Origin: Pseudomonas sp. CBZ-4
GTDB taxonomy: Bacteria > Pseudomonadota > Gammaproteobacteria > Pseudomonadales > Pseudomonadaceae
DNA length: 33,457 nucleotides
Assembly (NCBI RefSeq): GCF_000346755.1
Contig: NZ_ANNV01000156.1
Span: 1 to 33,457 of the forward strand
Direction: 5' to 3'
Within the stretch, counting starts at the first letter, position 1; each line of letters starts with the position of its first letter. Under the pieces are notes generated by a model. It was not told the origin of the DNA. It ran no database searches and saw only the letters and a list, made by a program, of their open reading frames with translations. Positions 15,506 to 24,119 of the stretch are shown here, in pieces. The position numbers were made by a program, and so were the translations under genes.

Positions 15506-16477
15506 CTAGGGTTCAGAGTGGGTATTGAAGCGCAGGTTGGCGCAAATCCCAAGGGTATCCGCCGGTAATTGGTCGTTTTGCAGCCACGCCAGTGCTATCG
15601 GCCACAGTCGGTCCTGATACTCGCTACGGAAAAATGCGAAATGCCCGACCTGTTTTTCGCCGATGTCCTCGGGCGCAATCCGCAGGTGGGTGCGCTCGCT
15701 GTTGGCGAAGTAGCCGAGCAGCCGCTCGATGGCTGTCACGGTGCCGAACGGATCATCAGTGAGGCTGATGGCCAGGAGCTGCGCCTTCACCCGGCTGAAC
15801 GGCAGCTCACCCAGGTCTCGTCCGCTGGGCCGTGTTTCATAGCGGGGTGTCGGTGTGGCCCAGTCCCGCACCACGCCGGCTGGCGTGTCTTCCAGCCAGC
15901 CCAGGCGCTTGCCGGGGAAGTATCCGCAGAGGGCGGTTAGCAACGGCATCAGCACATGCCATTTGGCAACCATCTGCCAGCGCCCACGCGTTGCGTAGTC
16001 GCGCCAATAGGCAAACTGTGCGCCGACGGTAACGATGCGCCGGATCACCGCGCCCGAGGCGCCAAGGCCTGCCGCACAGCCGCCGAAGCTGTGGCCCACC
16101 ACGTCGATTGGCTGCCCGGGAAACTCCCGTTGAGCGCGCCGCAGGATCGCCTCGAAGTCCAGCGTGCCCCAATCCGACCAGGACGCCTTGAAGCTGCGCA
16201 GCGAGCCGCTGCGGGATTCGCCGATGCCACGGTAGTCGTAGGTGATGACGTCAAGGCCGTTGGCAAACAGGTAGTCGGCGAAGCGCGAGTAATAGCGACA
16301 GCGCAGGGAAGTGGCGGCGTTGATGATGACGATGGGGCGTTCGAGGTCGGTGCGCGGGTGGCGCCAGGTGAAGCCGCCGAGGAGGTGGTTGTCGGCGGTG
16401 GGTTCTTTGAATGGGGTGCTTTGACTTGGTATGCGTGTCACATCGGGCATTCGCGAAGAGGCGTCATTCAAATTCAT
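15506..16477 (-). CDS. Alpha/beta hydrolase
   Basis: This encodes a 323-residue cytoplasmic alpha/beta-hydrolase fold protein. The nucleophile elbow GHSFGG places the catalytic serine at residue 130. The oxyanion region is probably IINAATSLR, and a late GHFAFFR histidine is the likely third catalytic residue. YDYRGIGESR is the usual strand-4 motif. The ATG at 16477 (MNLNDASSRMPDVTRI) is preferred over one 84 bases upstream, because AGGCAG lies in front of it and the extra residues are not protein-like. The substrate is unknown. Confidence 0.83.
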   Translation of the reverse strand: MNLNDASSRMPDVTRIPSQSTPFKEPTADNHLLGGFTWRHPRTDLERPIVIINAATSLRCRYYSRFADYLFANGLDVITYDYRGIGESRSGSLRSFKASWSDWGTLDFEAILRRAQREFPGQPIDVVGHSFGGCAAGLGASGAVIRRIVTVGAQFAYWRDYATRGRWQMVAKWHVLMPLLTALCGYFPGKRLGWLEDTPAGVVRDWATPTPRYETRPSGRDLGELPFSRVKAQLLAISLTDDPFGTVTAIERLLGYFANSERTHLRIAPEDIGEKQVGHFAFFRSEYQDRLWPIALAWLQNDQLPADTLGICANLRFNTHSEP

Positions 16478-16657
16478 TGGGGTTCTGCCTTTAATCGTTT
16501 TTATTTTTTTAGTAACAGTTGGCCAGTTTGCCAGTACTTGTCCTGCCTTTGGTGGGTTCACTAATCTCGGCGCTCACTGATAGAGCCATACATCCGAGAG
16601 GAACGACACCCGACCATGGACCGATTAGACTGGCAGGCACCTAACTCGGAGGTCTCT

Positions 16658-16852
16658 ATGAGCATCCCACTTTCTCCCATCGTTTCAGAGTTTGAAACAG
16701 AAGAGCAGGCTGCCAGCTACGACCGTTGGTTTCGGGCCAAGGTGCAGGCGTCGATTGATGATCCTCGCCCGAGCATTCCGCATGATGAGGCCATGGCCGA
16801 AGTCGAGAGAATGCTGGAAGAGAGGCGCAAGGCTCGCCATGCTGCTCGTTAA
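16658..16852 (+). CDS. PaaA2-like antitoxin ('stability determinant' family)
   Basis: This encodes a 64-residue, highly charged protein. The pattern LSPIVSEFETEEQAASYDRW, RAKVQASIDDPRPSIPHDEAMAEVERMLEERR closely follows E. coli PaaA2, a largely disordered antitoxin that wraps a ParE toxin. The ATG at 16658 has GGAGG five bases upstream, a strong ribosome site. It overlaps the toxin gene by 14 bases. No PaaR-type regulator gene precedes it, unlike the three-gene E. coli system. Confidence 0.82.
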   Translation: MSIPLSPIVSEFETEEQAASYDRWFRAKVQASIDDPRPSIPHDEAMAEVERMLEERRKARHAAR

Positions 16853-17150
16853 GTGGCGGCCTGAGGCTATCGCCGCCCTGACCGATATCATTGATTATAT
16901 TGAGCAGTACAACCCCGTTGCCGCTGCGACCCTTCACCGAAACATTGTGGCGGCCACTGAGGGGCTGTCTTCAATGCCCTACGGATTCAAGTGTGGTCGC
17001 TTGATCGGTACGCGGGAAATGGTTGTTCATCCCAATTATCTGGTGGTTTATCGAGTGCTGGAGCAAATCGAGGTACTGGCGGTGCTACACACCCGTCAGG
17101 AATATCCCTCTGACAAGCTCAAGCCTTACCACTCGACCTCTCGCCAATAG
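16839..17150 (+). CDS. ParE/RelE-superfamily toxin
   Basis: This encodes a 103-residue toxin of the ParE branch, whose studied members poison DNA gyrase. Family features are WRPEAIAALTDIIDYIEQYNP near the start, the LIGTREMVVHPNYLVVYRV beta segment, and VLAVLHTRQEYP at the end. The ATG at 16839 gives the normal family length, and translation is coupled to the antitoxin by overlap. The gyrase target is inferred from family only. RelE-like mRNA cleavage is less likely, given the ParE-type C-terminus. Confidence 0.87.
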   Translation: MLLVKWRPEAIAALTDIIDYIEQYNPVAAATLHRNIVAATEGLSSMPYGFKCGRLIGTREMVVHPNYLVVYRVLEQIEVLAVLHTRQEYPSDKLKPYHSTSRQ

Positions 17151-17192
17151 ATCCATAGGCTTGTTGCCTTTGCGATCAGCTAGGGCGATGTC

Positions 17193-18158
17193 ATGACCCG
17201 CGACACCCTCGAACACCATCAGATCCCCCTCTACTTCGTCGCTGTCCTCCTAGCCGCGGCCTTCGGCTTGCTCGTGCCCTCATCAGCCAGCGGCCTGGGC
17301 ATGCTGGTCACGCCCGCCATCGCCGTGCTGATGTATGCGATGTTCCTGCAAATCCCGTTTCTGGACTTGCGCCAAGGCTTGGCCAACAAGCGTTTCCTGT
17401 CGGCCTTGCTGCTGGCCAACTTCATTTTGGTGCCGTTGTTGGTGTGGGCGTTGACCCGTGGCCTGGTGGAGCGCCCAGCGTTGCTGGTGGGGGCGTTACT
17501 GGTGTTGCTCACGCCGTGCATCGACTACGTGGTGGTGTTTACCCATATCGGCAAGGGCGATTCGCGGCTGATGTTGGCGGCGACGCCGGTGTTGTTGCTG
17601 CTGCAACTGGCGCTGTTGCCGGTTTACCTGGGGTTGATGTTGGGGGCGCAATCGGGCGTGGTGGTGGCGGCGGGGCCGTTTGTCGAGGCGTTCGTGCTGT
17701 TGATTGTGCTGCCGATGATCCTGGCGGTGCTGACCACCTCCCTGGCACGGCGATCCTCGGTCGTCAGCGCGTGGAGCAACGCCTGGGCCTGGCTGCCGGT
17801 GCCGGCGATGGCGTTGGTGCTGTTCGTGGTGATCGCGTCGCAAATCACCTCGGTGGTGCGTGATATCGGCCTGTTGGTGCCGGTGATCCCGGTGTATGTG
17901 GGCTTCCTGGTGTTGGCGCCGCTGATGGGTATGTTGGCCGCGCGCCTGTTCGCGCTGCCAGCGGCGACGGCGCGCGCGGTGACGTTCAGCGCATCGACGC
18001 GCAACTCGTTGGTGGTACTGCCCTTGGCGTTGGCCCTGCCTGAGGATGTGCGCGGGTTGGCGGCGACGGTGGTGATCCTGCAAACCTTGATCGAGCTGGT
18101 GGGTGAGCTGATCTACATCCGCCTGATCCCGGCGTTGGTGTGGCCCGCGCGGCGGTAA
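17193..18158 (+). CDS. BASS/ACR3-like membrane transporter
   Basis: This encodes a 321-residue inner-membrane protein with about ten hydrophobic helices. The layout resembles the bile acid:sodium symporter superfamily and the arsenite exporter Acr3. The conserved features seen are the LLTPCIDYVVVFTHIGKGDSRL segment, with a Cys in helix 4 as in Acr3, and ARAVTFSASTRNSLVVLPLAL near the end. Arsenite export is possible, but there is no arsR, arsC or arsH nearby, so an organic anion or other substrate is equally open. AGGG lies upstream of the ATG. Confidence 0.8.
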   Translation: MTRDTLEHHQIPLYFVAVLLAAAFGLLVPSSASGLGMLVTPAIAVLMYAMFLQIPFLDLRQGLANKRFLSALLLANFILVPLLVWALTRGLVERPALLVGALLVLLTPCIDYVVVFTHIGKGDSRLMLAATPVLLLLQLALLPVYLGLMLGAQSGVVVAAGPFVEAFVLLIVLPMILAVLTTSLARRSSVVSAWSNAWAWLPVPAMALVLFVVIASQITSVVRDIGLLVPVIPVYVGFLVLAPLMGMLAARLFALPAATARAVTFSASTRNSLVVLPLALALPEDVRGLAATVVILQTLIELVGELIYIRLIPALVWPARR

Positions 18159-18235
18159 GTGTGTATCTGTTCAGGCGCTATTCAGCAGGGGGGTCGGCAC
18201 CATAGGTCTGCGCCCTTCACCTGACAGGTCAACCG

Positions 18236-19834
18236 ATGGATCACCGCAACCGTTTTCGCCTGGAGTCCCTGGGCATTTTCCTGCTGGCCTTATTGCTGTT
18301 TACCTTGGGCATCTGGGATCAGCAGCCCCAGGGTTTTGACGGACGCTGGGCGCTGTTCCTGCAAGAAATGTTTCGCCATGGCGCGAGTTTTTTCCCGACG
18401 ACCTACGGTCAGCCCTACGCGGACTATCCCGGCACCGCGACCTTCTTCAGTTTTGTAGTTGCCCGGCTGTTCGGTGCGCCCAATCACCTGGCGAATATCC
18501 TGCCCACCGCCCTGGCGTCCGCTGGCACCGTTGCGCTGATCTATCGCTTGCTGGTGCCGTCGAGTCGCCAGTGGGCGCTGCTGACGGTGCTGCTGACGCT
18601 GCTCACCGCGCAGTTGCTCGATAAGTCGCGCTCGGTGTGCCTGGATCAGATGGTGTCGCTGTTATGCGTAGGTAGTTTCTACCTGCTGCACACGGGCGAG
18701 CGCCTGGGATCGCGGTGGCGCCAACTGGCAGTGTTCCCCTTGTTCATCCTCGGTTTTGCCATTCGCGGGCCGTTGGGGTTGATCGAAGTCTGCGGTGTGG
18801 TGTGCGTGTATTGGGCGTTGAGCCGTCCCGGGCAGCGGGTCAGGCAGGTGCTGATCCATGGCGCCGTTGGCCTGTTGCTGTTGGCGGCGTGCTGGTGGCT
18901 GCTGGTGAAGCTGGCGCGCATCAGCGGTGGCGATGCCTTTGCAGACGAAGTGTTCAAGATGCAGGTCGGCGGGCGCCTCGATGAAAGTGGCGAGCCGTTC
19001 TACTTCTACTTCCAGTTGAGTGTGTACCGCTACTTCCCGGTGGTGCCGATGGCGCTGGCAACGTTGGTCGCGCTGCGCCATCGCGGGTCTGAGCGGTTTG
19101 CGAATGACGATGTGCAATTGGTTGTGCGGCTCGGTGCCTGCGGCCTGATGATCCTGCTCGGGCTGTCGGTGCCGCACTTCAAGCGCGCTTATTACATCCT
19201 GCCGATGGTGCCGCTGTTTGCTGCTGTCGCCGCCTATGGGCTGCTCCAGGCGCAAGGCTGGCTCGTTGGCGTGCGCAGGTGCTACGAAGGGCTTGTCGCG
19301 GCGCTACCGGCGTTGTGCGTGGTTGTAGTCTTTGTCTGTCGGCATGGGTGGCAGAAGCACGGTTACTGGCCGGACGTTTCGCTGCCGTTGCTGATTGGCG
19401 CGTTGTTGATCCTGCAGGTCGCGGCAGTGATCGCCTGGCGCCGGCTGGTGTGGCTCAGTGCAATCGCCTTGATCGCGCAATGGCTGGTGCTGGTGACGGT
19501 GGTCGATCGCGCCAAGGACCTGCAATTCGACACCCGCACCTTCGTTGGCCAGGTAGAGGCGCTTCGCGTCACGCGGCCGGGGCCATTGGTGTTTCTCAAT
19601 CTGGGTCGTGATACCTGGGCGGTGCGCTACATGATGAACCTGGACCACGATGAGCAGCCGCTGTTTGTCAGTGCCGGCGAGGTAGAGCGGCTGGGCGCGT
19701 TGCCACGGCCTGCATGGGTGATCGTGGCGCGCAAGGAAACGGCGTTGCTGGCGGGGACGCCGCTGGAGCATCAGGCGCCGGTGTTCAGTGGGCGGTTGAA
19801 TGACAATCCGTTGATGGTGTTTTTGCTTAGGTGA
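18236..19834 (+). CDS. ArnT-like/PMT-family membrane glycosyltransferase
   Basis: This encodes a 532-residue polytopic protein with about 11-12 hydrophobic helices and a C-terminal globular part. It resembles GT39/GT83 enzymes, which move a sugar from a polyprenyl phosphate to lipid A or protein in the periplasm. An acidic residue in QGFDGRWALFLQEM takes the place of the catalytic first-loop aspartate, and KSRSVCLDQMVSL is the second family motif. No arn operon genes are nearby, so 4-amino-arabinose transfer to lipid A is not implied. It stands alone, 77 bases after the transporter gene. Confidence 0.78.
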   Translation: MDHRNRFRLESLGIFLLALLLFTLGIWDQQPQGFDGRWALFLQEMFRHGASFFPTTYGQPYADYPGTATFFSFVVARLFGAPNHLANILPTALASAGTVALIYRLLVPSSRQWALLTVLLTLLTAQLLDKSRSVCLDQMVSLLCVGSFYLLHTGERLGSRWRQLAVFPLFILGFAIRGPLGLIEVCGVVCVYWALSRPGQRVRQVLIHGAVGLLLLAACWWLLVKLARISGGDAFADEVFKMQVGGRLDESGEPFYFYFQLSVYRYFPVVPMALATLVALRHRGSERFANDDVQLVVRLGACGLMILLGLSVPHFKRAYYILPMVPLFAAVAAYGLLQAQGWLVGVRRCYEGLVAALPALCVVVVFVCRHGWQKHGYWPDVSLPLLIGALLILQVAAVIAWRRLVWLSAIALIAQWLVLVTVVDRAKDLQFDTRTFVGQVEALRVTRPGPLVFLNLGRDTWAVRYMMNLDHDEQPLFVSAGEVERLGALPRPAWVIVARKETALLAGTPLEHQAPVFSGRLNDNPLMVFLLR

Positions 19835-19990
19835 CGATGCTGGAGGATTTCTCTAACTGGGCGAAGCGTTATCTCAAAAAGTGAGTAGCGTAGCCCTTGT
19901 GGAATCAGCTTCGAGGCCGCTGCAGATAAATTCACTATCTCTAAATCGCCACTCGGATAAGTGAAATTTCTGCACAAAATCGCAGACAAC

Positions 19991-20014
19991 AAAAAACCCG
20001 CACTAGGCGGGTTT
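19991..20014 (-). terminator. Rho-independent terminator of tRNA-Phe
   Basis: On the minus strand AAACCCGC pairs perfectly with GCGGGTTT around a 5-base loop and is followed by a run of T (plus-strand A-run 19991-19996). It lies about 45 bases past the tRNA 3' end. The rest of 19835-20058 holds no gene. Confidence 0.85.
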
Positions 20015-20058
20015 CTTGTGTGTTTCAGATGATGTTCGCACCACCTAAAACTAATTAG

Positions 20059-20134
20059 TGGTGCCCAGAGACGGAATCGAACCGCCGACACGGGGATTTT
20101 CAATCCCCTGCTCTACCGACTGAGCTATCTGGGC
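20059..20134 (-). tRNA. tRNA-Phe (anticodon GAA)
   Basis: This is a 76-nt cloverleaf including an encoded CCA. The acceptor is GCCCAGA pairing with TCTGGGC, the D-arm is GCTCAGTCGGTAGAGC, the anticodon loop is ATTGAAAAT with GAA, and the T-arm contains GGTTCGATTCC. It is transcribed singly. Confidence 0.98.
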
Positions 20135-20144
20135 AACGGGGCGC

Positions 20145-20173
20145 ATTAAACGGGTTTTTCAGGGGGTCGTCAA
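20145..20173 (-). promoter_or_regulatory. Sigma-70 promoter of tRNA-Phe
   Basis: On the minus strand TTGACG (-35) and TTTAAT (-10) are 17 bases apart. A GC-rich discriminator (GCGCCCC) follows the -10 box, typical of stable-RNA promoters under stringent control. Confidence 0.75.
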
Positions 20174-20237
20174 GCAAGTTTTCAAAAAATATTTAATTAT
20201 TACCGTCGCTTACGTGCCGACCCCGGTTTTTGATCAA

Positions 20238-20510
20238 TTATTGAGCAGGCGGCACGTAGCCGTCGGCCTTGGCGTAATCCTCGCCGGAAAAGAACTTGTC
20301 CATTTCGCCCGCCAGGTATTTGCGGTCTTCGGCGTTCATCATGTTCAGGCGTTTTTCGTTGATCAGCAGGGTCTGGTGTTTCAGCCAGTCGCCCCAGGCG
20401 TTGGCAGAGACGTGCTCGAAAATGTCCTGGCCCTTGGCGCCCGGATACGGAGGACGTTCCAGGCCTGGCAGTTCTTCTTTGTACTTGCGGCACATTACGG
20501 TGCGGGTCAT
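20238..20510 (-). CDS. yggX: YggX, Fe(2+)-trafficking / oxidative protection protein
   Basis: This encodes a 90-residue cytoplasmic protein that protects iron-sulfur clusters from oxidants and is thought to handle ferrous iron. It is full length for the family. Cys7 (MTRTVMCRKYKEELPGLERPP) is the conserved cysteine, and the segments GQDIFEHVSANAWGDWLKHQ, LINEKRLNMM and REYLAGEMDKFF-like are typical. AGGAG lies upstream of the ATG. The gene overlaps the end of mutY by 4 bases, so the pair is translationally coupled. Confidence 0.96.
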   Translation of the reverse strand: MTRTVMCRKYKEELPGLERPPYPGAKGQDIFEHVSANAWGDWLKHQTLLINEKRLNMMNAEDRKYLAGEMDKFFSGEDYAKADGYVPPAQ

Positions 20511-21574
20511 GACGACACTCCTGCATTCAAAACGTCGGCCGCGCGCTTCAGCAGTTTCTTGACCGGGGCGGCAAGGCCCAGGCGCGGCGGGGTGGCGAGG
20601 TTATACCAGAGCCAGTCGGCCTCGGCCACGTGATGGGCGGATTCCTCGACCTGCACCAGCCAGGGCTCGATGGCCAGCTGGAAGTGGCTGAAGGTGTGGA
20701 TCAGTCCCGGCAGTGCCTGTGGCTTGCCCAGTTCCAGCGCGTGCTGGTGGGCGAGGTGTTCGAGGTCTTGCAGGTCGTCCAGCTCCGGCAAGCTCCACAG
20801 CCCACCCCATAGCCCTGTCGATGGGCGGCGGTAAAGCAGGATCGCGCCCTCGGCATTCGCCAGCATCGGCATCAGCGTGCGCTTCTGCGGGATGGTCTTG
20901 CGCGGCTTGGGGATCGGGTAACGCGTCTCCAGGCCGAGCATGTGGGCTTCGCAGCCTTTTTCCAGCGGGCACAGCAGGCAACTGGGTTTGCTGCGGGTGC
21001 AGAGGGTGGCGCCCATGTCCATCATCGCCTGGGTGTAGGCGTTGACCCGATCATGGGGCGTGAAGCGCTCTGCGGTGGCCCACAGCTGCTTGGCCACCTT
21101 GGGCTCGCCCGGGTAGCCCTCTTGCGCGGTAAAGCGCGCCAGCACGCGTTTGACGTTGCCATCGAGGATCGGCGCGCGCAGGCCCATGCTCAGGCTCGCG
21201 ATTGCACCAGCGGTGGACAGGCCGATGCCCGGCAGCTCGGTGAGTTTTTCCACGTCCCGGGGAAACTCGCCGCCGTAGTCGGCCACGACAATCTTCGCGG
21301 TCTTTTGCAGGTTGCGTGCGCGGGTGTAGTAACCCAGGCCGGTCCACAAGTGCAGCACTTCGTCTTCCGGTGCGGCGGCCAGGGCTTCGACCGTCGGCAG
21401 CGAGGCCATGAAACGGTCGAAGTAATTGAGCACGGTGCTCACCTGGGTCTGTTGCAACATGATCTCCGAGACCCACACCCGGTAAGGCGTGATGCCCTGT
21501 TGCCAGGGCAGGTCATGGCGACCGTGGCGGTCGTACCAGTCCAGCACCGCCGTTGAAAACTGCTCGTTTCTCAT
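20507..21574 (-). CDS. mutY: MutY, adenine DNA glycosylase
   Basis: This 355-residue enzyme removes adenine mispaired with 8-oxoguanine. The HhH-GPD core carries Glu37 in VWVSEIMLQQTQV, the helix-hairpin-helix LPGIGLSTAGAI (about 114-125) and catalytic Asp138 in LDGNVKRVLAR. The 4Fe-4S cluster ligands are Cys192, Cys199, Cys202 and Cys208 with the expected C-x6-C-x2-C-x5-C spacing. A C-terminal NUDIX-like domain recognises 8-oxoguanine. It overlaps the upstream asmA by 4 bases and the downstream yggX by 4 bases, forming a tight three-gene operon. Confidence 0.98.
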   Translation of the reverse strand: MRNEQFSTAVLDWYDRHGRHDLPWQQGITPYRVWVSEIMLQQTQVSTVLNYFDRFMASLPTVEALAAAPEDEVLHLWTGLGYYTRARNLQKTAKIVVADYGGEFPRDVEKLTELPGIGLSTAGAIASLSMGLRAPILDGNVKRVLARFTAQEGYPGEPKVAKQLWATAERFTPHDRVNAYTQAMMDMGATLCTRSKPSCLLCPLEKGCEAHMLGLETRYPIPKPRKTIPQKRTLMPMLANAEGAILLYRRPSTGLWGGLWSLPELDDLQDLEHLAHQHALELGKPQALPGLIHTFSHFQLAIEPWLVQVEESAHHVAEADWLWYNLATPPRLGLAAPVKKLLKRAADVLNAGVSS

Positions 21575-23793
21575 CGTTTGAACAGGCCTTTGAGCGCGTC
21601 TTTGAGCTGCGGGTTGACCTTGTCGAGCTTCTCTTCAAGTTTGTCGCTGAGCTTGTTGCCCGCCGCCTTGATCGCGACCTGGCCGAGGCCGTCCTTGTCC
21701 AGGCGGCAGGCCTTGGCGCCCAGTTCCAGCGGGCCACGGCAGCGCAGCGGCACTTCGATGCCCTGGAAGTTGCTGCCCACCTGGCAGGCCGGGTCTGGCA
21801 CGGCGCGTTGGTCGCCTTCGACGAGGATGCCCACGCGGTAGTCCATGCCCAGCACGCGCAGGTCGATGTCACCGTTGCCGTTGACCGTCAGGCCCGGGAT
21901 GCGCACTTTCAGGTCCGGGTTGCTGGCCACGCCGTTGCGGAAGGTCAGGTTGCCGCGCAGTTCCTGGAACGGCGTGTCCTTGCCTTGTGGCGTGCTGCTC
22001 AAGGTCTTGCGGTTGAGCAGGGCGATGCCGGTGCACAGCTGTTGCTCAAGGTTGGCGTTGAGCAGCACGCCGTTGTTGATCACAAAGCTGGCGGTGCCGT
22101 TGAGGCTGTCGATCAGGGCTTTCTGGCTGTTGCCGCGGCCGCTGAGGTTGCTGTCGAGGGTGATCTGGCCCTTCACCGGTGGCGTTTGCCCCTGGGCTTG
22201 CAGGATGCGTTCGACCGGCACTTGCCTGATCTGGCTTTGCAGCGCCAGCAGCGGGGTATCCTGGCGTACGTCGAGGCTGCCGTTGGCCTGGAAGGTGCCG
22301 TTGTAGAGGCCGCCGCTCAAGGTGTTGAGCTTGAGTTGGCCGTCGATGCCAGTGGCCTTGAGCACGGCGTTCTGGATCGGCAGCTTGCTCAGGGTCAGTT
22401 GGCCGAAGGCCAGGTCGGCATCCACGTCCAAGGTGCGCAGGCGCGTCAGTGGCAGCAGCTTGTCGGTGCTCCAGGCGCCCTTGGTGGGTGCGTCCGGCAG
22501 CGGCGTGGTGCCGCCGGCGGCCATGGCCCCGGCTTCGCTGCTCTGCACTTCGGCCTGGCGGGCGGCGGATGCGCCTTTGGCGGCTTCGGATTTGGCCGGC
22601 AAGTAGTTGTCGGCGTTGAAGGTGTCGCCCTTGAGTTGCACGCGCAGGGCTTGCTTGGCGAAGTCATCCACGGCAATGCGACCGGTGAACGTGCTGCCGT
22701 CGACCTTCAGGTTCAGGTCGTCCAGGGCCACGCGGGTCGGTGTGCCGCTGAGGCGGCTGACCAGCTCGACCTTGCTCAGGCTGCCCTCGGCCATTGGCGG
22801 CAACGGCTGGCCGACGCTGTCGAGGAACTTGGCCAGGTCAAACTGGGCGATGGACAGGGCGCCGCTCAGTTGCGGGGTCTTGTCGAGGTCGTTGACCTTC
22901 AGCTCGCCCAAGGCGCGCAACTGGTTGGTCGACAGCTTCAGGTTGGTCCATTCGGCGACGTTCGCGGCCAGATCCACCAACAACTGCCCCTGGGTGGAGA
23001 AGGTCACGGTCTTGCCTTGCAGTGGCTCGCCGGTGGCTTCGCCGCTCAGGCGCATGTCTTCGAACTGGTAGCGCTTGAGCGCACGCTGGATGCGCAGGTT
23101 GCCGTTGAGCTCGGTCTTGACGCGCATCACTGGCTGGTTGCTGCCGAAGAATGCGGTGAGCTTCACGGGGATGCTCGCACCGTCGTGGATCGCGCCGGAA
23201 CTCAGCTGGATGCTTTCGGCGCTGAATTGCTTGCCGGTCTGCTCGTCGTTGTATTCGACGCGGGCGTTGTTGATGGTCAGGCTGTCGATGTCCAGGCGGA
23301 TCGGCTGTGGCGGCTTCTCCGGCTTGGCCTCGGCAGCGGGCTCGGCCGGCGTGGCGGCTGGCGCGGGTGTTTCGGTGGACGCGACAGGCGCGTTCTTGCC
23401 GATGTCTTCCCAGTTGCCATGGCCCTGCTTGTCGCGGTTGAGGCGCAGGTTCAGGCCTTCGACACGCACGTCGCTCATCTGCACTTCGCGGCGCAGCAGC
23501 GGCAGCACGCGGACCGACAGGCCAAGCATTTGCAGGTCGGCGAACGGTTGCGTCGGGGTGGTCAGGGTGGCCACGCTGGCTTCGTGCAATTCGAGGCCGA
23601 GCCAGGGGAACAGGCTCCAGCCGATGTCGCCATTGAGCGTCAGCTCGATGTGGGCCTTGTCGCGGGCAATCTGGCGAATCTCGTCTTTATAGTCGTTGGG
23701 ATCGAAGAGGTGGGTCAGGGCAAAGCCCAGCGCCACAATGATCAGCAACAGCCCGAGAAGTACCAGACCCAGGATTTTGCCGAACGCTTTCAT
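21571..23793 (-). CDS. asmA: AsmA-family envelope protein
   Basis: This encodes a 740-residue protein with one N-terminal membrane anchor (about residues 4-26) and a large periplasmic part of the AsmA/YhdP type, a family linked to phospholipid transport and outer-membrane homeostasis. FDPNDYKDEIRQIARDKAHIEL right after the anchor is the family hallmark. A Pro/Ala-rich linker lies at about 150-175. The C-terminal domain includes GTASFVINNGVLLNANLEQQ. The ATG at 23793 (MKAFGKILGL) has AAGGA upstream and is preferred over one 27 bases earlier. It is the first gene of asmA-mutY-yggX. Confidence 0.92.
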   Translation of the reverse strand: MKAFGKILGLVLLGLLLIIVALGFALTHLFDPNDYKDEIRQIARDKAHIELTLNGDIGWSLFPWLGLELHEASVATLTTPTQPFADLQMLGLSVRVLPLLRREVQMSDVRVEGLNLRLNRDKQGHGNWEDIGKNAPVASTETPAPAATPAEPAAEAKPEKPPQPIRLDIDSLTINNARVEYNDEQTGKQFSAESIQLSSGAIHDGASIPVKLTAFFGSNQPVMRVKTELNGNLRIQRALKRYQFEDMRLSGEATGEPLQGKTVTFSTQGQLLVDLAANVAEWTNLKLSTNQLRALGELKVNDLDKTPQLSGALSIAQFDLAKFLDSVGQPLPPMAEGSLSKVELVSRLSGTPTRVALDDLNLKVDGSTFTGRIAVDDFAKQALRVQLKGDTFNADNYLPAKSEAAKGASAARQAEVQSSEAGAMAAGGTTPLPDAPTKGAWSTDKLLPLTRLRTLDVDADLAFGQLTLSKLPIQNAVLKATGIDGQLKLNTLSGGLYNGTFQANGSLDVRQDTPLLALQSQIRQVPVERILQAQGQTPPVKGQITLDSNLSGRGNSQKALIDSLNGTASFVINNGVLLNANLEQQLCTGIALLNRKTLSSTPQGKDTPFQELRGNLTFRNGVASNPDLKVRIPGLTVNGNGDIDLRVLGMDYRVGILVEGDQRAVPDPACQVGSNFQGIEVPLRCRGPLELGAKACRLDKDGLGQVAIKAAGNKLSDKLEEKLDKVNPQLKDALKGLFKR

Positions 23794-24119
23794 GGGCGAG
23801 TCCTTGTATGTCGATTTCAAAATTTAGCCGCAGAGTATAACGCCCGTAACCGTACGTCAGTTCCCTCATCGTTACATTGTATCCAGGCCCAGCAAAACGG
23901 GAATTTGGCGTCAAACAAAACAGATATCCCGAAAAAGGTGATGTCAGTTTGGTTTTTCTGTCATCCACAGGTGCTAATCTTCGCCGGTTCGTCTGCCTTC
24001 TGCGACATAGCGTCGCGCTCAAATGGAGCTTTACTCAACAACAACGGCCAACGCTCTGCGTGCAAGGCCGAGGGAGAGAGCGCCTGACGAACACATACTA
24101 ATAACTGGGGGAAACACCA
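23794..24119. other. Divergent intergenic region, asmA / OFA transporter
   Basis: This 326-base region must hold both promoters. I saw no ORF worth calling and no convincing -35/-10 pair. An A-rich AACAACAAC tract near 24036 resembles the AANAANAA motif bound by Hfq/Crc, but it is about 80 bases upstream of the start codon. Confidence 0.4.

Noticed and set aside
19771..20103. 110-codon minus-strand frame downstream of tRNA-Phe
   Set aside because: It begins inside the tRNA gene, crosses its terminator and has no ribosome site.
20059..20134. tRNA-Phe as an attachment site of an island
   Set aside because: No integrase gene and no direct repeat of the tRNA 3' end were seen nearby. Flanking genes are core genes.
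21553..24087. 844-codon plus-strand frame opposite asmA
   Set aside because: It is a shadow of asmA, full of low-complexity Ala/Val/Gln/Gly sequence, with no domain or ribosome site.
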